Shown here: positions 8,374 to 17,718 of the stretch, one piece after another
Layout of the letters: each line of letters opens with the position of its first letter
Numbering within the stretch: the stretch's first letter is position 1
Assembly (NCBI GenBank): GCA_943789475.1
Contig: CALSUG010000002.1
Location: forward strand, 1-64,000
From: an uncultured Alphaproteobacteria bacterium
GTDB lineage: Bacteria; Pseudomonadota; Alphaproteobacteria; Micavibrionales; UBA1664
Direction: 5' to 3'
Length of the DNA stretch: 64,000 nt
Made by a program: the position numbers and the translations under genes
Notes under the pieces: model-generated
What the model was told of the DNA's origin: nothing
What the model saw: only the letters and a program-made list of their open reading frames with translations
The model's database searches: none

Positions 8374-10635
8374 TTAAGTGGTAATTTGATCTGCGCTGTG
8401 AACCATTGCGTTTTCTACAACAGATGATATTTCGACTTCATTACCACGAGGGCGAACACCTGTTACACGGGATAAAACACCCCATTGCTCCCCAATGCCG
8501 AATGAGAAATGCGTACGCTCCTCTGCATTACCTGTATAGGGTGTGAAATCTATTTCTTCTTCCAGTTTCACTTGCCGATTATTTCGACCAGCGGTGACTA
8601 ACCATGGCCCACTGATTGTTCCATCTTGCTTACGCAGAACGATATAATGGCTGTCGCCATCGCTAAATTCGACAGCTTCCGATAAATCAAGATAGGGATC
8701 ATCATAGGCAACGACATCGCCTGCTTGCCCCCAGCGCGGCATATCATGTGACACCGCAATCAAATCCCCATAGGTTGGAATTAATCCTTCAAGCTCTGTT
8801 TTGAAATTCACCAACCGTCTGCGATAACGATTGGCGGCGGCCATATACAATCCCTCACGCAAAGCATGATCTTTGTTGCTACACCCAAACAATGACACGG
8901 TGGCTGGTTGCTCGGCGTTGCTATCCGCAAGGCTGGCTGTGATTTCATCGGGCTTCCATGTTTTCTCGTTGAAAAACTCAACCGTGACACTATCGGCTGT
9001 ATCTTCGCCTGGCATCACATAGTCGATTTTGAAACTATCTTTTATAATATTACGCGGTGAAAATAATGCCACGGGCAGTGTTTTAGATTCATCCCTCACA
9101 AACCGAAGAGTGCCTCCTTGTAAAAATGCAACGGCACGGCCACACCGTGCCACTTGTGATAAGGCTTCCCACACGGTGAGCTTGCGATCAAAGATGCCGT
9201 TAAATGTATCACCACGCCCGACCCAAATATCATCTAAGGCTTTGAGGGCTTGAAGGTCAATCCTGCTATCATTCAATTTTGCACCATAGTCGGCTTTTAA
9301 AATATCGGCACATGCCCATGCGATTGAACGTGTCGCTTGTGGTGTCGACCATCCATTCACCTCATCCCAAATAGGCAATTTACGTGTGACGATGCAATTG
9401 ACCATCCGTGAGGATCGTTGTGAGAGATTATCGGTAGCCTGCATTTTTAATGCCAATAATGTCACATCCCCAAAATTATCATCAGATACAAGATGTGCTT
9501 TGACGGCATTCCAATTGAGATCATTGCCTGATCGTGATGAATAATCTTTGGCATTGGTGCGAATGGCTTGCACTTCGTAACGACCAGCGCTTACTGGATA
9601 TTTATAAGTTTTACGGATCGGCGTATTGCTATTATCGGTGATGGTTTCTGATCCAAGTGTGATCCAAGACCCGGTGGCTACACCGTCATCATCAATCAGG
9701 CGTGCCTGCACATCCCAAGTGACAGTTCGATTACTCAGGCTTCCACTATCATTGGCGTAGTAAAGACCACGGGATAAAGCAATATCAAAGGCTAATAATT
9801 CAGTTTGTGTTTCGGCTGGGTTGGCAACAAACGGGCCGATCCATGATTCACCATCACCCGTGCTGAGTAATTCTTGTCCGGCAACTTCGGGGGCAGTGAC
9901 GACATCGGTATCGAATAACGTTACTGTTCCATTGGGTGGAATAATCTCATGCGTAATCTCTGAGAATGATGTGATTGGCGTATCTTCGATACGGATGGTT
10001 TCAACATCATATTCCCCCTGACCAATCACATGGAGTTGGAAGAGAAACTGATCATAATTTTCAAATTCAGAATATGGCGTTGATCCAAAATCTGGATACA
10101 CGATATGACGACCATAAACACAGGGGATTGGCTCACCAAGGCGTGCTTGATTACCTTGTGCCTGCAGTGAATATGTCGGGCTGGGACTGCTCGTATTGAA
10201 ATTACTAATTGGCGATGATGGGCTTGGTGGTGGGATAAGCGCATTGAGCAATGCTGAGCCTGCAAAACCAACGGCTGCGGTAATTAAAGATACGCCAATC
10301 GCACTGGTTACACCAAGCGTTCCAGCAAGTGCCGCGCCTGCATAGGGAGCAGCAACCATAATAGCAATGGATAAAACAGTACGCAGGATTTTACCACCAC
10401 CGCCGCCTTGTGGCAGGGACACAAAGCTGACAACCATATCGTTATTGATATGGATGAATGCCCAATCTTTACGCAGAACAGGATCACCGTTTACAAGACA
10501 CAATGTTGGCTTTGTGAATTCTGATATGTTTTGTGTGTCGAGCCAGCTTCGGATTGTATGATGATCATGCGGTGTAAACAGCTCAACATTTTCATGTAAC
10601 TGAAACGGATTATGATGAATGGCGATTTGAGCCAT
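8374..10635 (-). CDS. tail tip attachment / host-specificity protein (J-like)
   Basis: A 753-aa protein. Two adjacent hydrophobic stretches (about residues 80-135) are followed by a proline-rich linker and the GNQARLGEPIPCVYGRHIVYPDF segment that marks phage tail-tip proteins of the J/Gp-tail_3 class. The rest is beta-rich. It lies directly after the NlpC/P60 gene and before lysis, as in many siphophages. It would form the central tip complex that meets the host surface. It is shorter than lambda J, as is common in alphaproteobacterial phages. Confidence 0.85.
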   Translation of the reverse strand: MAQIAIHHNPFQLHENVELFTPHDHHTIRSWLDTQNISEFTKPTLCLVNGDPVLRKDWAFIHINNDMVVSFVSLPQGGGGGKILRTVLSIAIMVAAPYAGAALAGTLGVTSAIGVSLITAAVGFAGSALLNALIPPPSPSSPISNFNTSSPSPTYSLQAQGNQARLGEPIPCVYGRHIVYPDFGSTPYSEFENYDQFLFQLHVIGQGEYDVETIRIEDTPITSFSEITHEIIPPNGTVTLFDTDVVTAPEVAGQELLSTGDGESWIGPFVANPAETQTELLAFDIALSRGLYYANDSGSLSNRTVTWDVQARLIDDDGVATGSWITLGSETITDNSNTPIRKTYKYPVSAGRYEVQAIRTNAKDYSSRSGNDLNWNAVKAHLVSDDNFGDVTLLALKMQATDNLSQRSSRMVNCIVTRKLPIWDEVNGWSTPQATRSIAWACADILKADYGAKLNDSRIDLQALKALDDIWVGRGDTFNGIFDRKLTVWEALSQVARCGRAVAFLQGGTLRFVRDESKTLPVALFSPRNIIKDSFKIDYVMPGEDTADSVTVEFFNEKTWKPDEITASLADSNAEQPATVSLFGCSNKDHALREGLYMAAANRYRRRLVNFKTELEGLIPTYGDLIAVSHDMPRWGQAGDVVAYDDPYLDLSEAVEFSDGDSHYIVLRKQDGTISGPWLVTAGRNNRQVKLEEEIDFTPYTGNAEERTHFSFGIGEQWGVLSRVTGVRPRGNEVEISSVVENAMVHSADQITT

Positions 10636-10637
10636 GA

Positions 10638-11045
10638 TTATTCACCTTTGTTGTAACGATAGTAATTTTCGATCTTCCAGCCTGATAATGCGAGGCTGTT
10701 TAAATTTTGAAAGACCACTCCAGCGCCCTGCATAGAATGGAGCATGCCACCGCCATCAATATCGAGCCAAATGCCGACATGGATCGGATGGCGTGATTGA
10801 CGCATGAGGGCTATATCACCCTCAATGGGATTATGAACCACGTCCCAATTGGCACGCTCTGGCGATGCATTAATGGTTTTGATCAGCTGGCGGAGGTTGT
10901 TTTCTTCAACAGGAATGATCTCCAGCGCCCGACCATAAAGTCGTTTATGGATCGCAACAATCAGACCCCAACAGTCATAAGCCTCTGGTCCATCACTCGC
11001 AACCACCCATGGCTTGCCAATATAATCCATTGCCCAATGTGTCAT
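10638..11045 (-). CDS. NlpC/P60-family tail assembly peptidase (gpK-like)
   Basis: A 135-aa cysteine peptidase. The catalytic Cys is in YDCWGLI and the His in HVGIWLD, the normal NlpC/P60 order. Short phage NlpC proteins of this size sit just upstream of the tail-tip gene and are thought to cleave peptidoglycan or tail components. It overlaps the DUF1833 gene by 4 bp (ATGA-type coupling). Confidence 0.9.
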   Translation of the reverse strand: MTHWAMDYIGKPWVVASDGPEAYDCWGLIVAIHKRLYGRALEIIPVEENNLRQLIKTINASPERANWDVVHNPIEGDIALMRQSRHPIHVGIWLDIDGGGMLHSMQGAGVVFQNLNSLALSGWKIENYYRYNKGE

Positions 11046-11584
11046 CGTGTCAGTCCTGCAAATCTAAAGGCATTATAAGTTTCTGATGGAAAAGCTTTAT
11101 TCCCAATATCCAGCATGCGTGCCTTGCCTGTGACACGCGCGGCATCCGCACTCACTTCGGTAAGCACAAGCGTGAATGGTGGGTCCATTTGTGGCCCTTG
11201 CAAATCATCTGATAAATAGGGTCGATAAGTGATTTCGATTTTATCCTGCGTTTCGACCGCAGCATCCAAATGCGTCACAATCTCACGGCTGACATTATCA
11301 AGTGTGATGGATATTTCAGGAACAGGCGCGGTATTGATGGCTGGTAATTCTAAATCAAACCCCATAGCGATAAATTCAACAACCTCACCAGGATTCAAAG
11401 GCGCGGTTGCCTCCAGCGCAGCATTCAAATTCGAATTATCACGCACCACTCGAATGGCGATATTTGCACCCTCATCATCGATAAAAGACGGATGACGAAG
11501 CTCCAGCGTGTGGAGTATCACAACATCACTCGGCGCAGAGGCGTAAGCCTCACGTAAGGCTTGGGACAATGTATCATTGGGCAT
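11042..11584 (-). CDS. DUF1833 tail protein (gpL-like position)
   Basis: A 180-aa beta-rich protein that matches the DUF1833 pattern: LHTLELRHPSF near the start, an internal FDLELP segment and the RPYLSDD strand. The family sits between the minor tail protein and NlpC/P60 genes in alphaproteobacterial siphophages and probably forms part of the distal tail. It is coupled to the NlpC gene. Confidence 0.85.
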   Translation of the reverse strand: MPNDTLSQALREAYASAPSDVVILHTLELRHPSFIDDEGANIAIRVVRDNSNLNAALEATAPLNPGEVVEFIAMGFDLELPAINTAPVPEISITLDNVSREIVTHLDAAVETQDKIEITYRPYLSDDLQGPQMDPPFTLVLTEVSADAARVTGKARMLDIGNKAFPSETYNAFRFAGLTR

Positions 11585-11589
11585 GTGTG

Positions 11590-12123
11590 TTATTCCGATA
11601 GATTTTGAAAGTAAGTTTCAAAGGCTTTTTTCATACCTTGGACAGTGAGATATGGATTTGTTGCATGTCGCTCAGTAATAATCTTTTCAACATCAAAGCA
11701 TTTTTGAACATGTGCCCGAACGGCATCGGCCAGAAAAACAATCATAGGAGAGGTCAGTGTCACAAACCCATTTTCTGATTTCCAATTCACAATATAATCA
11801 GCATCTTCTTTGGCAATAATACGCGCCGCCATTAGCCGTTGCTGTGAAAGATCATCCGTTTGAACATTGATGCCATTCACAAAGATTCCACCGAATAATT
11901 TTTGATCACGGCATAAGGTAATGGATTGCGTCACCAACTCGGCTTTTTCAGCTTCCAAGGCAATGATCTCGTCAGGCGTATATTCAACTATTATGTCTTC
12001 ATGAATTTTCCAGCCCGATTGACAATCATTAGAGCAATCCATCCATGTCAAAGGTGCTGCGACCGGAAAGGCTTTTTTTTCGACCTGAATAACAAGTCCA
12101 TCATTTATAAGTGCTTTTTTCAT
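11590..12123 (-). CDS. DUF4376-containing tail fibre accessory protein
   Basis: A 177-aa protein. The N-terminus resembles short proteins found after phage tail fibres. The C-terminal half, starting near residue 75, matches DUF4376 (GINVQTDD...QRLMAARI...VNWK). It follows the Gly-rich fibre gene by 2 bp, which suggests a fibre-assembly or tip role. Its exact function is not known. Confidence 0.72.
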   Translation of the reverse strand: MKKALINDGLVIQVEKKAFPVAAPLTWMDCSNDCQSGWKIHEDIIVEYTPDEIIALEAEKAELVTQSITLCRDQKLFGGIFVNGINVQTDDLSQQRLMAARIIAKEDADYIVNWKSENGFVTLTSPMIVFLADAVRAHVQKCFDVEKIITERHATNPYLTVQGMKKAFETYFQNLSE

Positions 12124-12125
12124 GA

Positions 12126-13157
12126 TTATCCGTATGACCTCACAAATACAACGCCATTGCCTGAGACAGTAACGCTTTCGGTTGCTGATAAATTGTCCGC
12201 TAAAATTGTTTTAATGGCGGTTGCTCCTGCACCACCACCGCCTTGAGCATAATATTGCGAAGGGTAATTCCCTTGTTGAATGCGATCACCATCACGACCA
12301 GCGCCATAAACAATATTATAACCACCACGCCCCCAATAAGACGCTCCTCCTGCACCGCCTGTTGAGCCTTGTTGTGCTTTAGCATATCCACCATCCACGC
12401 CATCGCCGCCGCGAATATTAATATCACCACCAGTGGCTGTTCCACCATTACCGCCATTACCATGTGCGCTATTCGCCCCAGCCGTTCCACCAGTCGCAGA
12501 GCAATGAGATCCAAAAGATGATGTGCCACCAGTCGATGTCGTTGCGCCTGCACCTGTACAAATAACCTCGATATATTTGCATGCCAACGGCTTTGACCAA
12601 GTGCCAGATGATGTGAATACATCGGTTTTGATATATCCGGAATTGGTCAGATGATTTTTAATGATCTCAGCGTCAGGGAATTTGTCAGGTGTTCCTGCGC
12701 TCATTTCAGCTTGGGTGGCTTTTTCAATAATGCCTTTGGCTTCAGTTGTTGCATCAGGGATTGTTGGCACAGTTGCAGTGATAACCAGTGCTTCATTCCC
12801 ACCATCATTTTGGACGGAGAGAACAATATTGCTGCCAGCAATAATTTTGCTATCAAGCGTTCCTGTATCTGTATCATTAACCGATATCTTGACCTTACCG
12901 GATGCTGCAACAGCTTCATCACGCGCCGTTTCTGATCCAGCTTGCGCGCTTTGTGCATCAGCCACAGCATCCAATAAATCAATGCCTGCTTGAGATATAT
13001 TATCGGTGATATCCTTAACAGCCTTCGCGACAGATTTAACTGTGCCATTCTCAGTTGTAATGAGGGCCGTTTCATCACCATGGGCAATATCATGCAAAAT
13101 ATCACTATCAGCTTGGATGCGTGTGATCGCATCCTGCAAATCAGTTTGTAGGGTCAT
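12126..13157 (-). CDS. glycine-rich tail fibre
   Basis: A 343-aa fibre protein. The N-terminal third is helical and Ala-rich. The middle carries a module (LDSKIIAGSN, QNDGGNEALV, MSAGTPDKFPD) that is homologous to one in the second prophage's fibre. The C-terminal third is very Gly-rich (GGNGGTATGG-type repeats), the form of a polyglycine receptor-binding tip. It is probably the adhesin that sets host range. Confidence 0.8.
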   Translation of the reverse strand: MTLQTDLQDAITRIQADSDILHDIAHGDETALITTENGTVKSVAKAVKDITDNISQAGIDLLDAVADAQSAQAGSETARDEAVAASGKVKISVNDTDTGTLDSKIIAGSNIVLSVQNDGGNEALVITATVPTIPDATTEAKGIIEKATQAEMSAGTPDKFPDAEIIKNHLTNSGYIKTDVFTSSGTWSKPLACKYIEVICTGAGATTSTGGTSSFGSHCSATGGTAGANSAHGNGGNGGTATGGDINIRGGDGVDGGYAKAQQGSTGGAGGASYWGRGGYNIVYGAGRDGDRIQQGNYPSQYYAQGGGGAGATAIKTILADNLSATESVTVSGNGVVFVRSYG

Positions 13158-13175
13158 AAGGTTATCCTTGAGAGG

Positions 13176-13652
13176 TTAATTCAAATGTTGGGAGAGCGTG
13201 TGATGTACCAAAATATGAAACTGATTACCAGTTTGTATGAGGCCATTAATATCTTCGGTTAAAACAAGGTTCAAAGCGCCTTCTTCCAACACTGGGCGTT
13301 CTCGAATTTCTAATTCGGATTGAACCTCCCATAATGTTCCGCCAGCCAATAACCGTGATGAAAATTGCCGTGTGAAACGAGCTTCTTGATCCAATAAACC
13401 CAAACCACCAAGAAGATTAATCGTGAAAAAACTCGCACCCTCACGTGCATGCCATCGATACCACCCTTCAAAGATCGCATATTGATCACGGCGCATAATC
13501 CAGCGCACGGCAATCTTGGTTGGTACATCGGTAAAACGTCTGCGATGCCGTGCCAATCCAGCATCCATTTCGGTGCGGATAATGGTTTCACCAGGTTCGA
13601 CATTATATCCCTGCACTGTGGGTAACGGCAGTGTTGATGGCCACGTTATCAT
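13176..13652 (-). CDS. minor tail protein, gpM-like position
   Basis: A 158-aa protein that opens MITWPSTLPLP and contains an FTDVPTKIAVRW strand and a C-terminal WEVQSELEIRERP segment, like small distal-tail proteins after the tape measure. Position (tape measure, this gene, fibre, DUF1833, NlpC, J) supports a gpM-type role. The family call is moderate. Confidence 0.65.
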   Translation of the reverse strand: MITWPSTLPLPTVQGYNVEPGETIIRTEMDAGLARHRRRFTDVPTKIAVRWIMRRDQYAIFEGWYRWHAREGASFFTINLLGGLGLLDQEARFTRQFSSRLLAGGTLWEVQSELEIRERPVLEEGALNLVLTEDINGLIQTGNQFHILVHHTLSQHLN

Positions 13653-13709
13653 TGTACTTCCGTGCGTTAAGTTGATAGGATTGAAGAAAATTTATTAAGG
13701 ATTTAAAGA

Positions 13710-14006
13710 ATGGCTTATTCTAAAGACTCTGACTGGAACGAGTTATTTGAATTAGAATGTTTATTAATACTCAAAAAGCTAGAATTAAATGGCTTTCCAA
13801 GAGGCATGCAAATGGAACTCTGTAATACTCTTTCTAAAAATTCACCTCTATCCAAAGAAAATATTAGTGCTAAAGTTTCAAATTATAAATCAATAGCGGG
13901 TATAAATAACAAATCAAATGCCTCAAAAAACACTCAGATTGTTTATGAAACTTATGCTCATAAAAGCATCCCTCAACTGGAACAAATAATTGCTAATCAC
14001 CGATAA
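13710..14006 (+). CDS. reverse-oriented moron, possible HNH-nuclease N-terminal-like domain
   Basis: A 98-aa protein on the strand opposite to the tail operon, inserted between the tape measure and the gpM-like gene. The start has AAGGATTTAAAG just upstream. The C-terminal half (ISAKVSNYKS, a GINNKSNAS turn, then a helix) resembles the small domain often found N-terminal to HNH or other restriction nucleases, but no nuclease domain follows. It overlaps the tape-measure end by 10 bp, tail to tail. It is probably lysogenically expressed. Function unknown. Confidence 0.65.
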   Translation: MAYSKDSDWNELFELECLLILKKLELNGFPRGMQMELCNTLSKNSPLSKENISAKVSNYKSIAGINNKSNASKNTQIVYETYAHKSIPQLEQIIANHR

Positions 14007-16984
14007 CTCCCTGCTGCTGGATTAAGTCCATATCGCCTCTCTAATGTTGGGGCCATGCCCTCACCACGTGACACATTTCGTGTCATGGTGTTTTCAATTT
14101 CTTCAATGATGATATTGAGATCTAACCCACCTGATCCGTCTCGCCTAACATCGGCGCGTGCAGTTGCATTGCTCGCATGATTATGGACATTCACACGCAC
14201 ATTGACTTTATCGGATGATCCAAGCGCACCACCCAGCATTTTCATTTGACCTGGCGTGAATACGGCTTCCCCTCTTTTTGCAATGATTGGGACTTCGTCT
14301 CCAACAATACCCCCTGTGTGAAACTTTGGTGCGCCAATAAAGACTGATGGTGAAACTGTTTTTGTTGATAAATGATCACCTCCAATAACACCGCCTGTGT
14401 GGGCTGTTGCGGTTTCTGACCCACCAAAAAGACTACCAACAAAATCCCCTAGAGCATTTGATAATGGTTTTGTGACGGAAGATTGGATTTGCATCCTTAT
14501 CATGTCCGATATGATTGAATCAGCCAGTGATGCAAAATCCAACTTGCCTGTTTTAACAAAATCAACCAGCGCATCTTCCATGCTACTAAAAGCATTGGTG
14601 ACAAGATTTTCTGCGCCTGATGCAGCGTCACTCGCTTCATCAAAGACTGATCGAAACCCACGTTTTAATCCGTCTTCCCAGATCTTAGAATTTTGTAAAT
14701 CTTCATCACGCGCCTTGGCGATCATATCTTGATAGATCGTCTCAACTTGAGAGGCGAATTCATCATAGCCAGCTTTGGTTTGATCAAGACTTGATAAAGC
14801 TTCCGTTTTCCAAGTATCCGCCTTGGCGATTGTTGCGCCCATTGCATCGGTCAATTCATGATATTGCTCTCGAATATCCATGATTAATTCACGGCGCTTT
14901 TCTTCTGCCTTGATGCTTTCATCTTGGGATTTGCGATAGGATGTCTCAGTTGTCTGTAGATTATAAATATCTACAACCAGACCTCGCACCTCCGATGCAT
15001 AAACCTCATGCTCTTCTGTTTGTGCACCTGTTAAATTTAACCCTAATTTTCTTAAGGCTTGATCTTGTTCATTGGCAATCATCGCTTTTTTAAGGGCATC
15101 ACCCCCTTGCAATCTGGCACGATTTAATCGTTGCAAAGCGCCTTCTTCAATTTGTAACTCAGATATGCGTTTTTGTATTTTAGATCGTTCGCTGTCGGAT
15201 AATGGGGTGACCTCTGGTTCAGTATTGATTGTGAGAGCGCTCGGAGCATCTGACTCCTGCTTTGGATTGCGAATATTATTCAGTGCTTCAGCGGCGCGTT
15301 TTGCTGCCAACTCTGCCGCAAGGAGGGCATGGACTTGTTGTTGAATATCTTCGGCTTGCTCTCCAAAGTCAGGATATTTAGTCGCCAGCTTAAACAGGGC
15401 ATTAGAATATTCAGTGGCTGATAATTCGCCTGAGTTAAATGCTTTTCTGATTTGATAAAGATTACCCTCTAGATCAGTTCCAGCACGCATAAATTGATCC
15501 CAAAATCCGCCAATCCCTCCAAGACGAAGTTGTTTTTGTAAAGCTTCAATATTGTCTTTGGCGGTCTCGAGCTGTTTTGTGTACCGATAGACACTTTCTG
15601 TTTCACTTAAGGCTTCGGTGGCATCATCAGCCGCATCTGCTGTTTCTATTAATTGTTGTTTGATTTCTTTTAATTCTTCGGCGTGATCATTAGCGGCTTT
15701 GCGTGCAACATCATGTCCCGATGCCAATTTTAAAATGGCAATCCCAGCAAGAACGGCGACACCGACAGGGCCACCAACCAACATCAAAGCAGATCGGAAT
15801 CCAATGATTGCAATGGAAGCCAGTTTAGTTGCACCTTCAACAGCAATGAGGCGAGCAGCAAATCCAGTTGATAATGTATTGGCCAGTTGTAATCCAAAGA
15901 CTAAACCAGCATTTCCAGCAATGGATGTATTGAGGAGCGTGACACCGCCTGCAACAGTTCGAGCAATAATCAAACCACCAATGGCAGTTACAGCGAGATC
16001 GGCGTTTTTAACTAAAAATGCTAATCCCTCAGCAGTCGTTGCAATCACATTGCCGAGTGTTTCACCAAGATCACGCGCAGCATTTTGAATGGCTGGATCA
16101 TTCAACGTATCGGTTAATGTCCGATACCCCTCAGTCATGCCATCAATAAATCCACCAGCGGCAATGGAACGCTCAATCTCTAAAATGGCATTATTGAATC
16201 GATTGAGTTCCGCTCTGGCATTTTGAGATGCGGCAGGGACACCATCACCAAATGTCTTGCGGATTTCAGCGGCAAATTTTGGCAGGAAGTCTTCGGAGAT
16301 GACCTTTCCTTGCTCGAGCATTTTATCCAACTCTGCTGTGGTAATACCCATACCCCGTGCCGCCAATTGGAATGCACCATAAAGTCGTTCACCCAATTGC
16401 CCACGCAGTTCTTCAGCCTGTACCTTCCCTTTGGACATGACTTGCGTAATGGCGCGAATAGCCCCGTTGGTTTGATCAGTCGATAATTGTAATACCGTTG
16501 CCGCCTCACCAATGGCCGTGAAAATATCACGGGTGGCTTGTCCTTCCAATGTTGTGCCTTTGGCAGCGGCAGTAATCTGCATATATGATTTTGAAATCTC
16601 AAGCAGATTCAAACCAAGGCGTTCGGATTCACTTTCCAAGTACGCCATTTCATCGGCGGCTTGTTTGGATGATCCAGTGATTGATACCAGCGCAGTGCTG
16701 ACTCCTTGAAAAGCCATTCCTGTTTCATTGATGGAGCGTGCAGAGTTAAATAATCCACTCAATCCGGCATAAGCGGCAACCAGCCCCACAGCCTGACGAA
16801 AGACACTGTTTAACGCACGAGCCGTTGTATCAACGGCTTTTAATCCAGTGTTTGCTGGGGCCGTGGATCGTGTAATGCGTTGAAAAGCCTTCTCGCCTGT
16901 TCCACCGATCCGTTGGAATTGGTCTTCGACCTTCTTCCCATCAACCACCGCTAAGCGGATCGACATTGTTTTTTGTGAACGCAT
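13997..16984 (-). CDS. phage tail tape measure protein
   Basis: A 995-aa protein. The N-terminal part (about residues 70-260) is a tape-measure domain with LEISKSYMQITAAAKGT and an AEELRGQLGERLYGAFQLAARGMG segment. Hydrophobic helices lie at about 320-420. A long coiled coil follows, and the C-terminus is less structured. It would set tail length and pass DNA through the envelope. At one residue per about 1.5 angstrom of tail, it predicts a tail near 150 nm; this is a family rule, not a measurement. Confidence 0.92.
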   Translation of the reverse strand: MRSQKTMSIRLAVVDGKKVEDQFQRIGGTGEKAFQRITRSTAPANTGLKAVDTTARALNSVFRQAVGLVAAYAGLSGLFNSARSINETGMAFQGVSTALVSITGSSKQAADEMAYLESESERLGLNLLEISKSYMQITAAAKGTTLEGQATRDIFTAIGEAATVLQLSTDQTNGAIRAITQVMSKGKVQAEELRGQLGERLYGAFQLAARGMGITTAELDKMLEQGKVISEDFLPKFAAEIRKTFGDGVPAASQNARAELNRFNNAILEIERSIAAGGFIDGMTEGYRTLTDTLNDPAIQNAARDLGETLGNVIATTAEGLAFLVKNADLAVTAIGGLIIARTVAGGVTLLNTSIAGNAGLVFGLQLANTLSTGFAARLIAVEGATKLASIAIIGFRSALMLVGGPVGVAVLAGIAILKLASGHDVARKAANDHAEELKEIKQQLIETADAADDATEALSETESVYRYTKQLETAKDNIEALQKQLRLGGIGGFWDQFMRAGTDLEGNLYQIRKAFNSGELSATEYSNALFKLATKYPDFGEQAEDIQQQVHALLAAELAAKRAAEALNNIRNPKQESDAPSALTINTEPEVTPLSDSERSKIQKRISELQIEEGALQRLNRARLQGGDALKKAMIANEQDQALRKLGLNLTGAQTEEHEVYASEVRGLVVDIYNLQTTETSYRKSQDESIKAEEKRRELIMDIREQYHELTDAMGATIAKADTWKTEALSSLDQTKAGYDEFASQVETIYQDMIAKARDEDLQNSKIWEDGLKRGFRSVFDEASDAASGAENLVTNAFSSMEDALVDFVKTGKLDFASLADSIISDMIRMQIQSSVTKPLSNALGDFVGSLFGGSETATAHTGGVIGGDHLSTKTVSPSVFIGAPKFHTGGIVGDEVPIIAKRGEAVFTPGQMKMLGGALGSSDKVNVRVNVHNHASNATARADVRRDGSGGLDLNIIIEEIENTMTRNVSRGEGMAPTLERRYGLNPAAGSYR

Positions 16985-16999
16985 TTATATTTTCCCATT

Positions 17000-17022
17000 A
17001 AAAAACCCCTCCGAAGAGGGGT
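17000..17022 (-). terminator. intrinsic terminator with TTCG loop
   Basis: On the minus strand, ACCCCTC-TTCG-GAGGGGT is followed by a T run. It lies right after the 79-aa gene and before the tape-measure gene, so it ends that small gene's transcript. Late transcripts must read through it. Confidence 0.85.
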
Positions 17023-17028
17023 AATCTA

Positions 17029-17268
17029 TTATTTCCAATATGACTTTAATCGTTGGATTTGTTGGTTTATATGATCTATTCGTATGGATTCATGAATATC
17101 CTTCTTCCATAAGTAATAAACGACTTCTTTTTCAAAATCGTCATAAGACTTTCCGTTCGAACGACCGTCTTTAATCAGAGTTCGAAGTCGTTTTTCGTTT
17201 ATTGAGTGGGAAGCTAGTATGTGATCATCACATCCAAAACAGGGTTTAATTATGTTATTTAAGTCCAT
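17029..17268 (-). CDS. 79-aa moron with its own promoter and terminator
   Basis: A 79-aa protein, basic at the C-terminus, with one CFGCDDH segment; family not recognised. The RBS AAGGAGACATTAA is strong. Upstream, on the same strand, is an AT-rich promoter-like stretch with TATAAT, and an 8-bp inverted repeat (ACTAATAC/GTATTAGT, 17289-17310) lies where transcription would start. A terminator follows at 17000-17022. This closed unit sits in the gap between the tail chaperone and tape-measure genes, a typical moron site. It could be a lysogenic conversion or superinfection gene; function unknown. Confidence 0.7.
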   Translation of the reverse strand: MDLNNIIKPCFGCDDHILASHSINEKRLRTLIKDGRSNGKSYDDFEKEVVYYLWKKDIHESIRIDHINQQIQRLKSYWK

Positions 17269-17288
17269 TTAATGTCTCCTTATTTAAC

Positions 17289-17310
17289 ACTAATACTGAA
17301 TTGTATTAGT
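17289..17310. promoter_or_regulatory. inverted-repeat operator of the 79-aa moron
   Basis: ACTAATAC-6 bp-GTATTAGT is a perfect 8-bp inverted repeat. It lies immediately downstream of a TATAAT-like sequence on the minus strand and about 20 bases before the moron RBS, so it is well placed for a repressor. Confidence 0.5.
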
Positions 17311-17364
17311 ATTATATTTATATAAATTTTCAGCAAAAACTTGTGTTTTTGGACATTTTTTCAA

Positions 17365-17718
17365 TTATTTTTTCAACAATGCCGATGTAACGCCACGAGC
17401 GATGGCTGGCAGGAATTCGCCCATGGCGTGATCTTTATATCCCAATGAATGCGCTAAGGTGAGCGCATCAGATAATGGGAAATCTTGTCTAATTTGAGGG
17501 GCAATGCGGATTGCAACATCCCATGCCTCAAAACCCTCTAGGCTTTTTGGGCTGTTTTCTTCGAACGGGCATGTTTGGCACGTTTGGGGGCAGTTTTGGC
17601 AGTAGGTTGCACCGTCCCCGAAGTGCCATTCGGCTCGGCGCTCAAGTCTTTTTTTTCGGCTTCTATCAACTCCCGTACACCCGTATATTGTTGTGAAAAG
17701 CTGGCGGCGATTGACCAA
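17365..17718 (-). CDS. tail chaperone T-type extension, probably made by -1 frameshift
   Basis: This frame overlaps the gpG-like gene by 181 bp in the -1 frame. Only its last part, after about 17545, looks like protein ([18 protein letters not shown], then helices). No good start codon or RBS lies near that point. In siphophages the gene between the tube and tape measure is a G/GT pair joined by a programmed frameshift. The A5 run in GCC CAA AAA GCC, one codon before the G stop (TAG, 17538-17540), allows tRNA-Lys to slip by -1. The upstream half of the open frame is a shadow of G. Confidence 0.6.
   Translation of the reverse strand: MVNRRQLFTTIYGCTGVDRSRKKRLERRAEWHFGDGATYCQNCPQTCQTCPFEENSPKSLEGFEAWDVAIRIAPQIRQDFPLSDALTLAHSLGYKDHAMGEFLPAIARGVTSALLKK

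Noticed and set aside
10026-10271. 81-aa His-rich frame inside the tail-tip gene
   Set aside because: It is a shadow frame of a clear coding region.
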